Positions 1 to 9,402 of a stretch of 64,000 nt of DNA are shown piece after piece. The DNA lies in assembly GCA_013215145.1 (NCBI GenBank), contig JABSRP010000011.1:124001-188000 (forward strand). Reading direction: 5' to 3'. The notes under the pieces are model-generated. The model had not been told where the DNA came from, did no database searches, and saw nothing but the letters and a program-made list of their open reading frames with translations. The position numbers and the translations under genes were made by a program. Source of the DNA: Pseudobacteriovorax sp. (GTDB lineage: Bacteria; Bdellovibrionota_B; Oligoflexia; Oligoflexales; Oligoflexaceae). Numbering within the stretch: position 1 is the stretch's first letter; each line of letters opens with the position of its first letter.

Positions 1-72
1 GGTGTACTTGCCGTTGTGCTGGCTGTCTATTTCATCAAGAAGAAAATGGCTGGCAAAGCTAAGGCTACCTGA
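1..72 (+). CDS. C-terminal end of a membrane protein (partial)
   Basis: Only the last 23 codons are in the window, ending at TGA 70-72. They read as a hydrophobic stretch (VLAVVLAVYFI) followed by a Lys-rich tail (KKKMAGKAKA). This looks like one transmembrane helix with a short cytoplasmic positively charged end. The family cannot be recognised from this much sequence. Confidence 0.6.
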   Translation, partial: GVLAVVLAVYFIKKKMAGKAKAT

Positions 73-80
73 ACTAGCGT

Positions 81-140
81 CTTGGTTTTTTAAGGAAACC
101 CTCAAACAAGCCGATATTACTCCTTTAGGGTTTAACCAAG
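81..140 (+). promoter_or_regulatory. Possible 5'-UTR hairpin abutting a ribosome binding site
   Basis: CTTGGTT (81-87) and AAACCCT (96-102) are together complementary to the continuous block AGGGTTTAACCAAG (127-140). This gives 14 base pairs with one 8-nt bulge and a 24-nt loop. The 3' arm ends directly at the GGGG of the ribosome binding site for the tetraheme lipoprotein, so folding could limit its translation. It could equally be part of a terminator for the upstream gene, although no clean T-run follows. The pairing is seen; the function is inferred. Confidence 0.3.
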
Positions 141-150
141 GGGGATAGGT

Positions 151-558
151 TTGCGCCTTTTTTTAGTTTTCCTTGTCATGCTACCTTTGTCAGTTTCCTG
201 CTTGAAAAAAGCCAAACAACTTCCTCAATCAGGAGCTGTCTCTGCTGATGCAGACAGCGCTACTGAAGACGATCCTCAAGCCGCTCTCCATGAAGGGCGA
301 ACCGAGTGTGCAGTCTGTCATGAAGCAGTACGTCCGGAAGACGAGTCTCATCCGGCCGAAGGTGATTGCGTCTCTTGCCATTCATACCCCACTTGGGCAA
401 TTAGTGAAGAAGAAGAAGAAGGAGCGACGACCTTCAATCATGATCCATTGCCTGACAGTTGTGTTAGCTGTCATGAAGGGGATCGGCCTCAGCCTGAGCA
501 TAACGGTACCACTGACTGTGCGTTGTGTCATACTTTTCCCAATTGGGACGACATCTAG
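151..558 (+). CDS. Small tetraheme c-type cytochrome lipoprotein
   Basis: A 135-residue protein with a short signal peptide and a lipobox (LSVSC, Cys17), predicted to be lipid-anchored on the periplasmic face of a membrane. Four CXXCH heme-attachment motifs are visible: CAVCH 53-57, CVSCH 73-77, CVSCH 104-108 and CALCH 123-127. Residues 18-50 form an acidic linker, and a run of five Glu separates hemes 2 and 3. Two heme pairs each end in a similar tail (SYPTW, TFPNW), suggesting internal duplication. The role is probably electron transfer; no partner oxidase or reductase is adjacent. The TTG start is chosen because AAGGGGGA lies just upstream and the signal peptide begins there. The exact family is not recognised. 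Confidence 0.8.
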   Translation: MRLFLVFLVMLPLSVSCLKKAKQLPQSGAVSADADSATEDDPQAALHEGRTECAVCHEAVRPEDESHPAEGDCVSCHSYPTWAISEEEEEGATTFNHDPLPDSCVSCHEGDRPQPEHNGTTDCALCHTFPNWDDI

Positions 559-982
559 GCGGGATTAGTAAAAAACGACGGATGCTGCGTTACGCCCACA
601 CTGCGAAATCCTCACGCACGTTTGTGCGCTGCGGTTTAGCATTGTGGCCAAGCCTTGCCTCCGGCGTTTTTCCAAATCCCGCAAATAAAAGCGAGGTATG
701 CTGCGTTACGCCCACACTGCGAAATCCTCACGCACGTTTGTGCGCTGCGGTTTAGCATTGTGGCCAAGCCTTGCCTCCGCCGTTTTTCCAAATCCCGCAA
801 AAAAAAGCGAGGTATGCTGCGTTACGCTCCCACTGCGAAATCCTCACGCACGTTTGTGCGCTGCGGTTTAGCATTGTGGCCAAGCCTTGCCTCCGCCGTT
901 TTTCCAAATCCCGCAAAAAAAAGCGAGGTATGCTGCGTTACGCTCCCACTGCGAAATCCACAGCCAGGTTTGTGCGCAGCGT
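559..982. repeat. Tandem array of a 116-bp structured repeat (3 full copies plus a partial)
   Basis: The anchor ATGCTGCGTTACGC occurs at 582, 698, 814 and 930, an exact 116-bp period. Copies 1-3 are nearly identical. Copy 4 diverges after about 30 bp, has a shortened apical region and stops at the fumarase stop codon. Each unit contains the apical hairpin CGCAC-GTTT-GTGCG and a longer imperfect stem in which CCCACACTGCGAAA faces TTTAGCATTGTGG. The first unit is bounded by inverted ends (GCGGGATT at 559, AATCCCGC ending at 682). The array fills the gap between two convergent genes. Small ORFs inside it are artefacts of the repeat. A related family member lies at 42.7 kb. Confidence 0.9.
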
Positions 983-2587
983 TTAGGCTAGCTCGGCAAA
1001 GAAGTCGTTGCCCTTGTCATCACAGATGATAAAAGCTGGAAAGTTTACGACCTCGATTTTTCTTATGGCTTCCATACCTAAGTCCTCAAAGTCTACAACT
1101 TCGACTTTCTTTATGCTGTCTTTTGCCAAGATGGCAGCAGGACCGCCGATGGAACCAAGATAGAAACCACCATGGGTTTTACAAGCTGCAGTGACCTCCG
1201 GTGATCGGTTACCCTTTGCCAGCATGATCATAGAGCCTCCCAATGACTGGAACTGGTCTACATAAGGGTCCATGCGATTGGCAGTGGTTGGTCCAAAGCT
1301 TCCTGAGGCCATACCTTTAGGGGTTTTAGCGGGACCGGCATAATAAATGGGGTGATTTTTAAAGTAGTCTGGCATGGGTTTGCCTGAATCAATAATTTCT
1401 TTTATCTTTGCATGAGCAATATCTCTGGCTACAATGAGCGTTCCGCTCAGATTTAATCTGGTTTTGATCGGGTACTTGCTCAGGGTCTTTAAAATCTCAG
1501 ACATGGGCTGATTCAGATCGATAGCCACGGGCTTATCGTTAACCTCTTGAGACTTGTTTAAGAAGCGCGCAGGATTGGTTTCCAGCTTTTCTAGAAAAAT
1601 TCCGTCTTTGTTTATTTTGCCTTTAATATTCCGGTCAGCGCTGCAGCTAACGCCAATTCCCACTGGGCATGAAGCGGCATGTCTGGGGAGGCGAATGACT
1701 TTTACATCGTGGGTGAAGTACTTGCCACCAAATTGAGCACCAATGCTGCTGTTTTGGCAAATCTCTTGGACTTTAGCTTCCCACTCAAGGTCGCGAAAGG
1801 CTTGACCACCCATATTGCCTTCGTTTGGAAGCTCGTCAAAATTCCCAGCAGATGCCTCTTTAACGGCTTTCAGGTTCGCTTCGGCTGACGTTCCACCGAT
1901 AACAATAGCCAAGTGATAGGGTGGGCACGCTGCGGTACCTAGTCTCTTAATTTCACTCTGAATAAACTCAGTGAGAGAGGCTTCGTTTAGTAAGGACTTT
2001 GTCTTCTGATAAAGGTAGGACTTATTTGCCGAACCTCCACCTTTGGCCAGAAATAGAAACTGGTACTCATCGCCTTCGCTAGCATAAATATCTATCTGTG
2101 CGGGAAGGTTGGTCCCGGTATTTTTTTCGGTAAACATGGTTTGAGGAACTACTTGAGAATATCTGAGGTTTTTCTCTTGATACGTCATGTAAATTCCCTT
2201 GGACAATGCCTCAGCATCATTGGTATTGGTCCAAACCCTTTGACCTTTTTTTGCCATGACAATGGCAGTCCCTGTGTCCTGGCAAGTCGGTAACTCACCG
2301 TCAGCAGCTGTGACGGAATTTTCTAGTAGGGTTCTTGCAACAAAGCGGTCGTTGTCACTGGCTTCAGGATCATCAAGAATCTTGGCGACTTTCTCTAAGT
2401 GAGCCGATCTCAAGTAAAAGGATACATCTTCGAAAGCCTTGCGAGCTAATAGCTCTAAGGCCTCTGGCTCAACCTTAAGAATCGTCTCTCCATCAAAATT
2501 GCTTGTACTGACGTGTTCCTGAGAAATGAGCTTGTACTCGGTTTTGTCCGAGCCGAGTGGAAAGGGTTTTTGGTACTCAAATGTCAT
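983..2587 (-). CDS. fumA: Fumarate hydratase, class I (iron-sulfur, fused type)
   Basis: Catalyses reversible hydration of fumarate to L-malate in the TCA cycle, in the cytoplasm, using an oxygen-sensitive [4Fe-4S] cluster. At 534 residues it matches the fused alpha+beta class I enzymes (E. coli FumA/FumB about 548). Near-identity to that family is visible throughout: [49 protein letters not shown] and GPTTANRMD. The Cys residues in the PTC, AAC and SCPVG-type motifs correspond to the cluster region. The ATG at 2587 is preferred over an upstream TTG (2644): GGGG precedes it at good spacing, the family begins at this point (FEYQKPFPL), and the longer form would overlap the preceding gene. The gene ends directly at the repeat array. 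Confidence 0.96.
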   Translation of the reverse strand: MTFEYQKPFPLGSDKTEYKLISQEHVSTSNFDGETILKVEPEALELLARKAFEDVSFYLRSAHLEKVAKILDDPEASDNDRFVARTLLENSVTAADGELPTCQDTGTAIVMAKKGQRVWTNTNDAEALSKGIYMTYQEKNLRYSQVVPQTMFTEKNTGTNLPAQIDIYASEGDEYQFLFLAKGGGSANKSYLYQKTKSLLNEASLTEFIQSEIKRLGTAACPPYHLAIVIGGTSAEANLKAVKEASAGNFDELPNEGNMGGQAFRDLEWEAKVQEICQNSSIGAQFGGKYFTHDVKVIRLPRHAASCPVGIGVSCSADRNIKGKINKDGIFLEKLETNPARFLNKSQEVNDKPVAIDLNQPMSEILKTLSKYPIKTRLNLSGTLIVARDIAHAKIKEIIDSGKPMPDYFKNHPIYYAGPAKTPKGMASGSFGPTTANRMDPYVDQFQSLGGSMIMLAKGNRSPEVTAACKTHGGFYLGSIGGPAAILAKDSIKKVEVVDFEDLGMEAIRKIEVVNFPAFIICDDKGNDFFAELA

Positions 2588-2627
2588 AGGTATCCCCGTA
2601 TATCGTTGGATGAAGTTGCTACTGTCA

Positions 2628-3335
2628 TTATTCTTTAAACTCAAATTTTACAACTACCATTTCGCCAGTTTCGCCATTAATGGGAAGGGTGGTTGGTCCA
2701 TAAAAGCTTGAGATTTGCCGCTTTGGTTTGTCATAATAGGTGGCCTCTAAAGTAGGTGCAAACTGCCTAACGATAAAGTTTTGAGCTTCCACGGCAAACA
2801 CATACCGCTCGCCCTTCTCCGTTTTTTCCTTTAGAACCAGTGCGAAGGGAATCGTTTCAAACCGAAATGGCAAAAACAAGTCAAACTCGAAGTCCTTACC
2901 TGATACGATGCTATCCCAGTGTTTCAGAATTAATTGATTGAAGGTCTTTCCGTGGTATGTAGTGTCTGTCCAGGTAATCTTACCTTTTTTGTAATCCTTT
3001 TCTTGTTTGCCACGATAGGATATTGCCACGTCCTTGCCTGTGGACTTTAGAATGGTCGATTCATTGGTTAGCTTATTGATATATTCGTAGTCTAAAATCT
3101 GGAGAGTCTTACTGTCGTAGCTGAAAAACTCGGTTTGCACGACGTTACCCTTAGGGTCTTTGTAATAAGCTTTTTTCTCGACCTTACCATCCTTTTCTAC
3201 GATATCCTCATAGCCGCTATAAACGACGTTTCCAGTCTTCTTTTGTTCGATAGTAAAATCAATGCGACTGCTCAAAGCGAATGCTGTGGCTGAAAACATC
3301 AGGCTCACCAGTATGGCAGGTATCAATCGTTTCAT
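2628..3335 (-). CDS. Secreted protein of unknown function
   Basis: A 235-residue protein with a typical Sec signal peptide ([20 protein letters not shown]), probably periplasmic. The mature part is rich in beta-strand patterns, Lys and aromatic residues, with no cysteine and no motif I recognise. The alternating strands resemble carrier folds that bind lipids or hydrophobic ligands, but that is only an impression. AAGGA lies 6 nt upstream of the ATG. It ends 40 bp before the fumarase start on the same strand, so the two may be co-transcribed. Confidence 0.75.
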   Translation of the reverse strand: MKRLIPAILVSLMFSATAFALSSRIDFTIEQKKTGNVVYSGYEDIVEKDGKVEKKAYYKDPKGNVVQTEFFSYDSKTLQILDYEYINKLTNESTILKSTGKDVAISYRGKQEKDYKKGKITWTDTTYHGKTFNQLILKHWDSIVSGKDFEFDLFLPFRFETIPFALVLKEKTEKGERYVFAVEAQNFIVRQFAPTLEATYYDKPKRQISSFYGPTTLPINGETGEMVVVKFEFKE

Positions 3336-3415
3336 GTTAAATCCTTATCGATAAGATGAGACACAAGTGTGCCGTTTCACTTTAACAGATGTACAGATGA
3401 AAAAACGATGATCAA

Positions 3416-4045
3416 TTAGAGATAGTCGGCGACCACAGCCTTAATGCCATCGATGATGAACTGAATAGCGATGGCTGTGAGTAAAACTCCCATAATTCTT
3501 GTGACTAGATTAAGGCCAGTCTGGCCTAATGCTCGCTGTACAAGAGGAGCAAGTCTCAGAACCAGATAACAGGTTATCGACGAGGCAATGATGGCCGGGA
3601 GTAGCACCCAAACCGTCCCTGAGCTGTCTTTTTGACTAACTTGTAAGATAACTGTTGATATGGCACCCGGTCCGGCCAAGAGCGGAGTCGCTAATGGAAA
3701 AATGGAGACATCTTCTTTCTGGATGGACTCGTCCTTTTCTTCTTCGTTGACACGTTCGCGATGGGCTTCCAATTGACTCAGACCTAGGATAAGCAAGAGT
3801 ATCCCTCCCGCAATTTGGAAAGCAGGAATCGAGATGCCGAAGAGTTCGAATACTTTTCTCCCCGTTAGAGCAAACAAAATAAGCAGCGAGCCGGATATCA
3901 GAACCGCCTTGAGACATACCAAATTACGATGACTTGCCTTGTAACCCTCTGTAATCGTTAAAAAAATTGGTACTAGTGCGAATGGATCTATGATCACAAT
4001 CAAGGAGGTGTAGACGGAAAGAAAGCTGGTTAGATAGGCAGTCAT
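3416..4045 (-). CDS. MarC-family integral membrane protein (UPF0056)
   Basis: A 209-residue protein with about six hydrophobic helices and the family landmarks: a first helix ending in IDPFALVPIFL, a central helix with GGILLLILGL, a charged cytoplasmic loop, then FPLATPLLAGPGAISTVIL, and a last block NLVTRIMGVLLTAIAIQFIIDGI. The length matches the family (about 200-220). Members sit in the inner membrane. Despite the historical link to multiple antibiotic resistance, their transport substrate is unsettled, so no substrate is given. It lies between a secreted protein and a lipid methyltransferase on the same strand. Confidence 0.9.
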   Translation of the reverse strand: MTAYLTSFLSVYTSLIVIIDPFALVPIFLTITEGYKASHRNLVCLKAVLISGSLLILFALTGRKVFELFGISIPAFQIAGGILLLILGLSQLEAHRERVNEEEKDESIQKEDVSIFPLATPLLAGPGAISTVILQVSQKDSSGTVWVLLPAIIASSITCYLVLRLAPLVQRALGQTGLNLVTRIMGVLLTAIAIQFIIDGIKAVVADYL

Positions 4046-4078
4046 TTTAGGAACCCATTTTGAATCGGTGCCCCTAAG

Positions 4079-5314
4079 TCATACTCGTTTGAACACAATC
4101 TGGCTACAACTAATCATGGAAAGATGATGTACGCTTTCGGTATAGGCTAGATAGTAATTCCACATACGAAGAAAGCTTTGATCGAAACCAAGATCTCCCA
4201 GTGCTTGGAAATTCTGGACAAAGCTTTGGCGCCATTTTTGATACGTGAGCTCACAGTCTTTTGTCATATCAAATAGCTTTGTTATTTGCAGATGCTGGCT
4301 GTGAGTGAGCGTGTGACATAGTTCACTCAATTTTGGTATTAAGGGCTCTGGGACTGCATAGTTTGTAATGGGAGTAAATTGAGACCAAGACTTTTGCTGT
4401 TTATGCTCGGGAGTCAGCAGTAGTTGGTGAAGCATGGCACCCTTTGGAGCTAGTATATGATCGCACTGATGAAAAAAGGTAGCTAAGTCACCGGGAATCA
4501 GGGAGTCCACCAGCTCAACGGAAATGACTTTATCGTAGCGTCCCTGGATCTGCCGATAATCAGCGAGTACCGGTTTTACCAGATGCTCCAGCCCCATGTT
4601 TGCTACTTTTTGATTAAGATACTGAAACTGCTCCTGGGAGATGGTCACAGCTGTGACGGAGCACTTTCGCGTTTTCGCAAGGTGAATCGCCAGCCCGCCA
4701 AAGCCGCAGCCAAGCTCGATCACCCGATCCTCTGGAACAATATTGAGGCGTCTTCCGATGGCCTCATACTTATAGAGTTGTGCGTCTTCAAGAGAAGTGT
4801 CTGACGATGGAAATAATCCCGACGACCGATTCAAGTCTTTGTCCAGAAATTTCTCGAAAAAACCCTCTCCCAGATCGTAGCTATAAATATGCTTCTTTCC
4901 GTACTCGTTGTATGCAGACTGGTTCAGATTGTGCTTAATGCGATCGATACCATCGAACAAGCGATACAGGGAATAGATGGGGCTACTGTCTTCTCTTTGT
5001 TCGACAGCGTTGAGTATAAACCATTTAATTGCGGATACGATATCGGGGCTGTCCCATTCCTTCGAGGCATAGGAGTCTCCAAAGCCGATTTCGCCATGTT
5101 TAAGCAATGCGGGGAAAAAGTTAGGGTGCTTCACTTGAATTTCAGCTTTGACGCGCTTGCCCAGCCCAAAAATAAAGTTTTCGCGATCATAACCAATATC
5201 AAGCTCTAGACGCCCCTTGGTCATTTGCTGGAGCTTACCTAAAACAGCATTTTTGTAAATTTGATTTTGGTAAGTTTCAAACTTCCTCATGGTACGAGGA
5301 ATTACTTTTTCCAT
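4079..5314 (-). CDS. Cyclopropane-fatty-acyl-phospholipid synthase family methyltransferase
   Basis: A 411-residue SAM-dependent enzyme of the CFA/mycolic-acid cyclopropane synthase superfamily. The N-terminal third resembles the lipid-binding region of CFA synthases (HGEIGFGDSY, then a stretch on the length of the acyl-lipid substrate). The Rossmann methyltransferase domain carries VIELGCGFGGLAIHLA followed by VTISQEQ and YDKVISVEL, as expected of the family. The likely product is a cyclopropane or methyl modification of unsaturated membrane acyl chains. The ATG at 5314 is chosen over a TTG two codons upstream because GGGG lies 7 nt before it. The exact product cannot be told from sequence alone. 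Confidence 0.87.
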   Translation of the reverse strand: MEKVIPRTMRKFETYQNQIYKNAVLGKLQQMTKGRLELDIGYDRENFIFGLGKRVKAEIQVKHPNFFPALLKHGEIGFGDSYASKEWDSPDIVSAIKWFILNAVEQREDSSPIYSLYRLFDGIDRIKHNLNQSAYNEYGKKHIYSYDLGEGFFEKFLDKDLNRSSGLFPSSDTSLEDAQLYKYEAIGRRLNIVPEDRVIELGCGFGGLAIHLAKTRKCSVTAVTISQEQFQYLNQKVANMGLEHLVKPVLADYRQIQGRYDKVISVELVDSLIPGDLATFFHQCDHILAPKGAMLHQLLLTPEHKQQKSWSQFTPITNYAVPEPLIPKLSELCHTLTHSQHLQITKLFDMTKDCELTYQKWRQSFVQNFQALGDLGFDQSFLRMWNYYLAYTESVHHLSMISCSQIVFKRV

Positions 5315-5418
5315 GGTCAAACCCCAAAAAGCTCGGTATTCACTTTTGCTAGTGATGCAAAGACTGCTTTGAATTTTAAGCTTTGTTAGGCGGTTAGAGC
5401 AACCTCAAATGCAAAAAA

Positions 5419-5880
5419 TTATGTTGATAGCCTCAAAAGGAGTCTATTTAATCGTTCCTGTAGGCGCTCGATACGACGACCTACTGTTATGGTTTCGAAC
5501 GGAAAAATACTGGGTAGAATTCCTCTTACGCGATGGGAGCAGCCCAGGTCACCGCAGACATGGATGCCGATTTTTCGACGTGGATTACTGTTGGTTTTAA
5601 TGAAGGCCGCTTTCACACCTATATCCTGGTTTCTCGCATGGCATAGGCTGCAGGAGTTTTTGTTGACTCCGTGTCCTGCGTTCATTTCGACGACGAAGCC
5701 TCTAACACCATCACCATCCTCTTGTTCCATAAGCAGATAGTAGTTGCCATTTTTTTCGTGCTTCCAGGAGAGAAAATCGATGCTACCCCAATCGACGTTA
5801 GAAAGCTTGGGCGGGCTCCAATGAGTTCGGTCGTCTTTATAAAAACCTTCGATAAGATTAACCTGCGAAAGATCTTTCAT
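5419..5880 (-). CDS. FBP C-terminal-type treble-clef zinc-finger protein
   Basis: A 153-residue protein matching the C-terminal domain of elongation-factor-G-binding (FusB/FBP-type) proteins. The four predicted zinc ligands are visible: CSLC (Cys77, Cys80) and CGDLGC (Cys109, Cys114), followed by SHRVRG. In FusB-type proteins this treble-clef domain contacts EF-G and helps release stalled EF-G from the ribosome; here the domain stands alone with a divergent N-terminus. AGGGAG precedes the ATG. It begins 15 bp after the methionine aminopeptidase gene, so the two form an operon and both relate to protein synthesis. The EF-G role is inferred from the family. Confidence 0.82.
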   Translation of the reverse strand: MKDLSQVNLIEGFYKDDRTHWSPPKLSNVDWGSIDFLSWKHEKNGNYYLLMEQEDGDGVRGFVVEMNAGHGVNKNSCSLCHARNQDIGVKAAFIKTNSNPRRKIGIHVCGDLGCSHRVRGILPSIFPFETITVGRRIERLQERLNRLLLRLST

Positions 5881-5895
5881 GTGTACTCCCTTAAT

Positions 5896-6672
5896 CTATT
5901 TTGGAAGGAATGGAGCTCCTTTACTAGGTAAAGTGGTCGTTATCACTCCACTCTTCGTGACGATCATAGTGTGCTCATATTGTGCGCTGTAAAGCCCCTT
6001 TGGGTTTGATAAAGTCCAACCATCATCCAGCTCCACGACTCCTGTGCTGCCGTTTGATAAAAACGGTTCGATGGTAAATGTTAAACCGTCTTGGATAACG
6101 CGCCTTTCTTTGGGATCGTAATAGCTAAGTATCTGCTGAGGTTCGTCGTGTAGGGTTTTGCCCACCCCATGGCTGCAGAGATTGCGAATGATGGTGAGCT
6201 TTTCTTTGTTTGCCGTTTTTTCAATCGCTTTACCGATTACATTAATATTGGCTCCGGGACGTAGTTCTTTCATGGCAGACTGCAAAGCCTTTTTCGTTGC
6301 AGAGCAAAGATGCTTGAATGTGGGATTCTGGCTCTGAAAGGCAAGTGTGGCGCCTGTATCGCCAAAAAATCCAGCTTTTTCTGCAGAAACGTCGATATTT
6401 ATCAGATCTCCCGGTTGAATCACTCGATTGGACTTCGGTATGCCGTGAGCTGCTTCGTGGTTGAGAGATATGCAAGTGGCTCCAGGAAAATCGTAGCAGA
6501 CTTGGGGGGCTGATTGCGCCTCGTGATCGTCTAGAAACTTCTTTCCGATCGCATCAAGTTCTAAGGTTGTCATTCCTGGCTCGATGGAGCCTAGCATGAG
6601 TTTGAGACAATCGGCCACTATTGTACCGATTTCTTTGAGTTTTTCAATCTCGTCCTGACGAGTTACGATCAT
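5896..6672 (-). CDS. map: Methionine aminopeptidase, type I
   Basis: Removes the initiator methionine from nascent proteins; a cytoplasmic dinuclear-metal enzyme. At 258 residues it has the standard length of bacterial MAP. The pita-bread metal ligands are visible in order: NIDV and GDTG (two Asp), CSHGVG (His), FTIEP (Glu) and YEHT (Glu). The substrate-binding His lies in EAAHGIP. The ATG at 6672 is chosen over one 10 codons upstream because AGAGGA precedes it and family alignment begins at this residue (IVTRQDEIEKLKEIG). It is followed 15 bp later by the FBP-type zinc-finger gene. A short dyad lies upstream. Confidence 0.95.
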   Translation of the reverse strand: MIVTRQDEIEKLKEIGTIVADCLKLMLGSIEPGMTTLELDAIGKKFLDDHEAQSAPQVCYDFPGATCISLNHEAAHGIPKSNRVIQPGDLINIDVSAEKAGFFGDTGATLAFQSQNPTFKHLCSATKKALQSAMKELRPGANINVIGKAIEKTANKEKLTIIRNLCSHGVGKTLHDEPQQILSYYDPKERRVIQDGLTFTIEPFLSNGSTGVVELDDGWTLSNPKGLYSAQYEHTMIVTKSGVITTTLPSKGAPFLPK

Positions 6673-6703
6673 GGCGTCCTCTGGTTCACAGTTCACTTCC
6701 ATA

Positions 6704-6724
6704 TTACCAATAATTTACTGGTAA
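6704..6724. promoter_or_regulatory. Inverted repeat upstream of map (possible operator)
   Basis: TTACCA (6704-6709) and TGGTAA (6719-6724) form a perfect 6-bp dyad separated by 9 bp, just upstream of the preferred map start. The size and symmetry suit a repressor dimer site, but no regulator can be named and chance is not excluded. Confidence 0.25.
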
Positions 6725-6959
6725 ATTCATCCATTTTCTCGATATCAGTTGATTCTGTGGCAGTCCCCTCGGTGGATACAGGCTATGGAGGCAAAAGAAA
6801 ACAACCGCGAAGCGCTAGATTGATGACCATGCAAATTGCTGGGCTATTGATTTATCTAACTGTTTAAATTTATTTGTTTTATTGAATAAATCGCATTCCC
6901 CTTAGGAGCCACATTTTGGCTGTCGATACCTGGTGTATCTCGGACAGAGGGAAAGATCG

Positions 6960-9246
6960 ATGTTTTTTGGCAAAAAAACTCTCTTACTTGCGTTTTCATT
7001 GCTGGTCTCAGCTTGCCGAAGCGACCCTGTCGACTCTCATACTGGGGTTCGTGGAAGTCACGATAAGTCCTCTCGAGAGACCTTGCGACTCCCGCTTCTC
7101 GTCTCGTCTCCTTTGGGCCTTTCTTCTGGAATTTCGGATATGGTGATAGCAGTGGGAAACTGCCGTAGCGGATATAGCGCAGAGCTTAAGGTTTTGTCTC
7201 CGGATATTGAGATGTATCGATTTGATCGGGACTGCCTGGCATCGATAAACTCTTTTACCATAAACGGGGCTGAGTTTACCGCGAAGTTACCATTCGATAC
7301 GGGAGAGAGGGCTAAGAACATCTTCAGCTCCAAAACGGGTGACGAAGCTCAGGTTATTGTAGTCAGCCAGTTGTCGTCACCATTAAAGGACAGTGATCAG
7401 ATAAGCTTTTCCATTCGACTTCTAGATAACGAAGACGACGTTGTCATTGATAATCTTGCTAATGTCATCGCTATTGAAGTAGACCAACCGCTAGTTCACG
7501 ACGGTATCCACCACTGTATTTGAATCGAGGCATTGCCGGATACTCTGCAGTTGGCTTTGGTCATCCCAGAAGACATCTTACGATAGCTTCCCATGAGGAG
7601 TTGGATACCAAGGGCGTCTTCGATGGCAAGACGATTATACTTTCTTTGCGAACTGGTCACAATATAGAACGCGAGCAAGTGCTTTACGAACAAGGAGGTC
7701 TAGAGCGGGGCCTTTCGTTGACACTTTCTAACGGAAAGCTTGCGTGCCAGCTGTGGAACCAGATAGATGATTTGTTGACACAGTTTTCTGGACAAATGTC
7801 CCATGAGATTGACGTGGAAGCCTACCAGAACTATGTTTTTGCTCTCAGATACGATCGAGCTTTAGACAAATTTTCCTGTTATTAAGACGGTCAAATCATT
7901 GGCGAGGAGAGTCAAGTTCCCACTTTGATGGGAGACTCAGATGGCACTGGCATTGGTGGTGTGGCGGCAACAACTCGATCGTTTCCGGGAGATGGCTTCG
8001 AGAATGACCGTGGTTTTGTCGGCTATTTGAGCGAAGTCGTAATGTATAATGTCGCATTAGAATCCACAGAATTTCTGGTGGTCAATTCATTTTTGACGAA
8101 AAGGTACGGTAAGGCCAAGGCGCCTTTTGTTTACGTCGCAACTCACGAAAGTCAGGTGCTAGAATCGGATAAGTATTTTGAAATCACTGTTTACCGAGAC
8201 GGTTTAGGTGATGAAGACTTGCCTGTTTCATATAGCTTTGAGAGGGATGCCACCGAGTCTATGGACTTTGACGTCTCCGAAGGGGTGATAACCATACCGG
8301 CGAATCAGATTAGCGCTAGCCGTAGAGTGTATCTGATCAATGACGAAAAGCCTGAGCCAAACGAGACTGTGACGGTTAGACTACAGCCGAGCACAGCCAT
8401 GCTGTTGGACTCGGCGGAGCTTCCCTATCGATTCTAGACGACGATATGGAGCAAAAGGCTCTTCCCGATTCGGTTGTGAGCCTCACTTGGGGGACTCTTC
8501 CAGTAGAAGTTGGTCTAATCTCTCGATGGGAAAGTATGTCTTCAGAAATCTCGGCGTTTCAAAGCAGTAGTCGTCGGCAACCTAGAGTTGCTGCTTTGCC
8601 ATTGACTGAAGCGTCTACTAAATCCGAGGAACACCCTAATGAGTGGTCGGATGCTGCAAAACGTGGTCTCTTGTTCGATGGTGTAGACGACTTGCTGCTC
8701 CTGGATAACCACAAGGATCTGAATATTGGTGGCCCCTATCGTGCCCAGTCTATTGCTATGTCTTTTGAAACTGGTGGAGATGTTCAGCGCATGCAAATGC
8801 TCTTTGAAAAGGGAGGGAGTCAGCGTGGAATGAGTTTATATGTGAGCGACGGACGTTTGTACTTCAACCTTTACAACTTTCCGTCAGATCAATCTGGCTT
8901 TAAAAGCTCTTGGGGGCCAGAGTCTGTATCCCAAGACGTGGAGCCCAATAAAACCTATGTCGTCATCGCGGGCTTTGATGGTGACCAAGGTCGCATCTTT
9001 CTATCACTAAACAGAACGCTGAGCCAGGTTCAGCGACCTATAGGGTATTTGTACGATCACCCGAATGGCATCGGTTTGGGTGCGGTTCACAGTCAGTCCG
9101 TAACCCACACTGGCGAGGTGTTGAGGGGAGGGCAGTATTTCGGTGGTGGCATCTCTTCACTCTTCTTGTTTCATCATGCTCTGGATCGAGACAGTTTGAG
9201 TGACATATTTGATCAACTCAAAAACTCATTCGAAAAAGGTCCCTAG
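6960..9246 (+). pseudogene. Decayed lipoprotein gene with two LamG-like domains and a Calx-beta-like domain
   Basis: Four consecutive reading segments on one strand together describe a single lipoprotein of about 762 codons. Segment 1 starts at ATG 6960 with an AGAGGGAAAG ribosome site, a signal peptide and lipobox LVSAC. It loses frame between 7478 and 7523. Segments 2 and 3 share one frame and form a concanavalin/LamG-like domain, interrupted by TAA at 7883-7885 where DGQIIG follows; a single C-to-T change from CAA would create this stop. Segment 3 continues into a Calx-beta-like domain ending in the SILDDD motif, which is only reached after a second frame change between about 8400 and 8437. 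The last segment is a second LamG-like domain (8640-9240). Three independent lesions argue for a pseudogene rather than recoding. The original function was probably surface adhesion or glycan binding. Confidence 0.8.
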
Positions 9247-9402
9247 GACGACGAACGGTTCCGTTTCAAACTGACCCATATTAATGTTTTAAGTTACCAA
9301 GCGTATGGATGTGGGGCCTTTCTGCAGCCTGAGTTAAATGTATTTCTACTACTGAATAAGAGCGTCTTCTGCGAAACCACTGCGGGACGACGGTTGATTT
9401 TG

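Noticed and set aside
559..982. A CRISPR array
   Set aside because: The units are contiguous and near-identical over their whole 116 bp, with no unique spacers and no cas genes.
525..1029. Overlapping ORFs within the 116-bp repeat array, with repeated MLRYA-type peptides
   Set aside because: They arise because 116 is not a multiple of three and the repeat lacks stops in some frames; no ribosome site and no family match.
4079..6702. Several plus-strand ORFs of 60-106 residues opposite the CFA, FBP and map genes
   Set aside because: They are antisense shadows of well-conserved genes.
7058..7333. Minus-strand ORF over the LamG pseudogene, considered as a replacement gene
   Set aside because: No ribosome site, no domain, and the plus strand carries clear lipoprotein and LamG coding sense.
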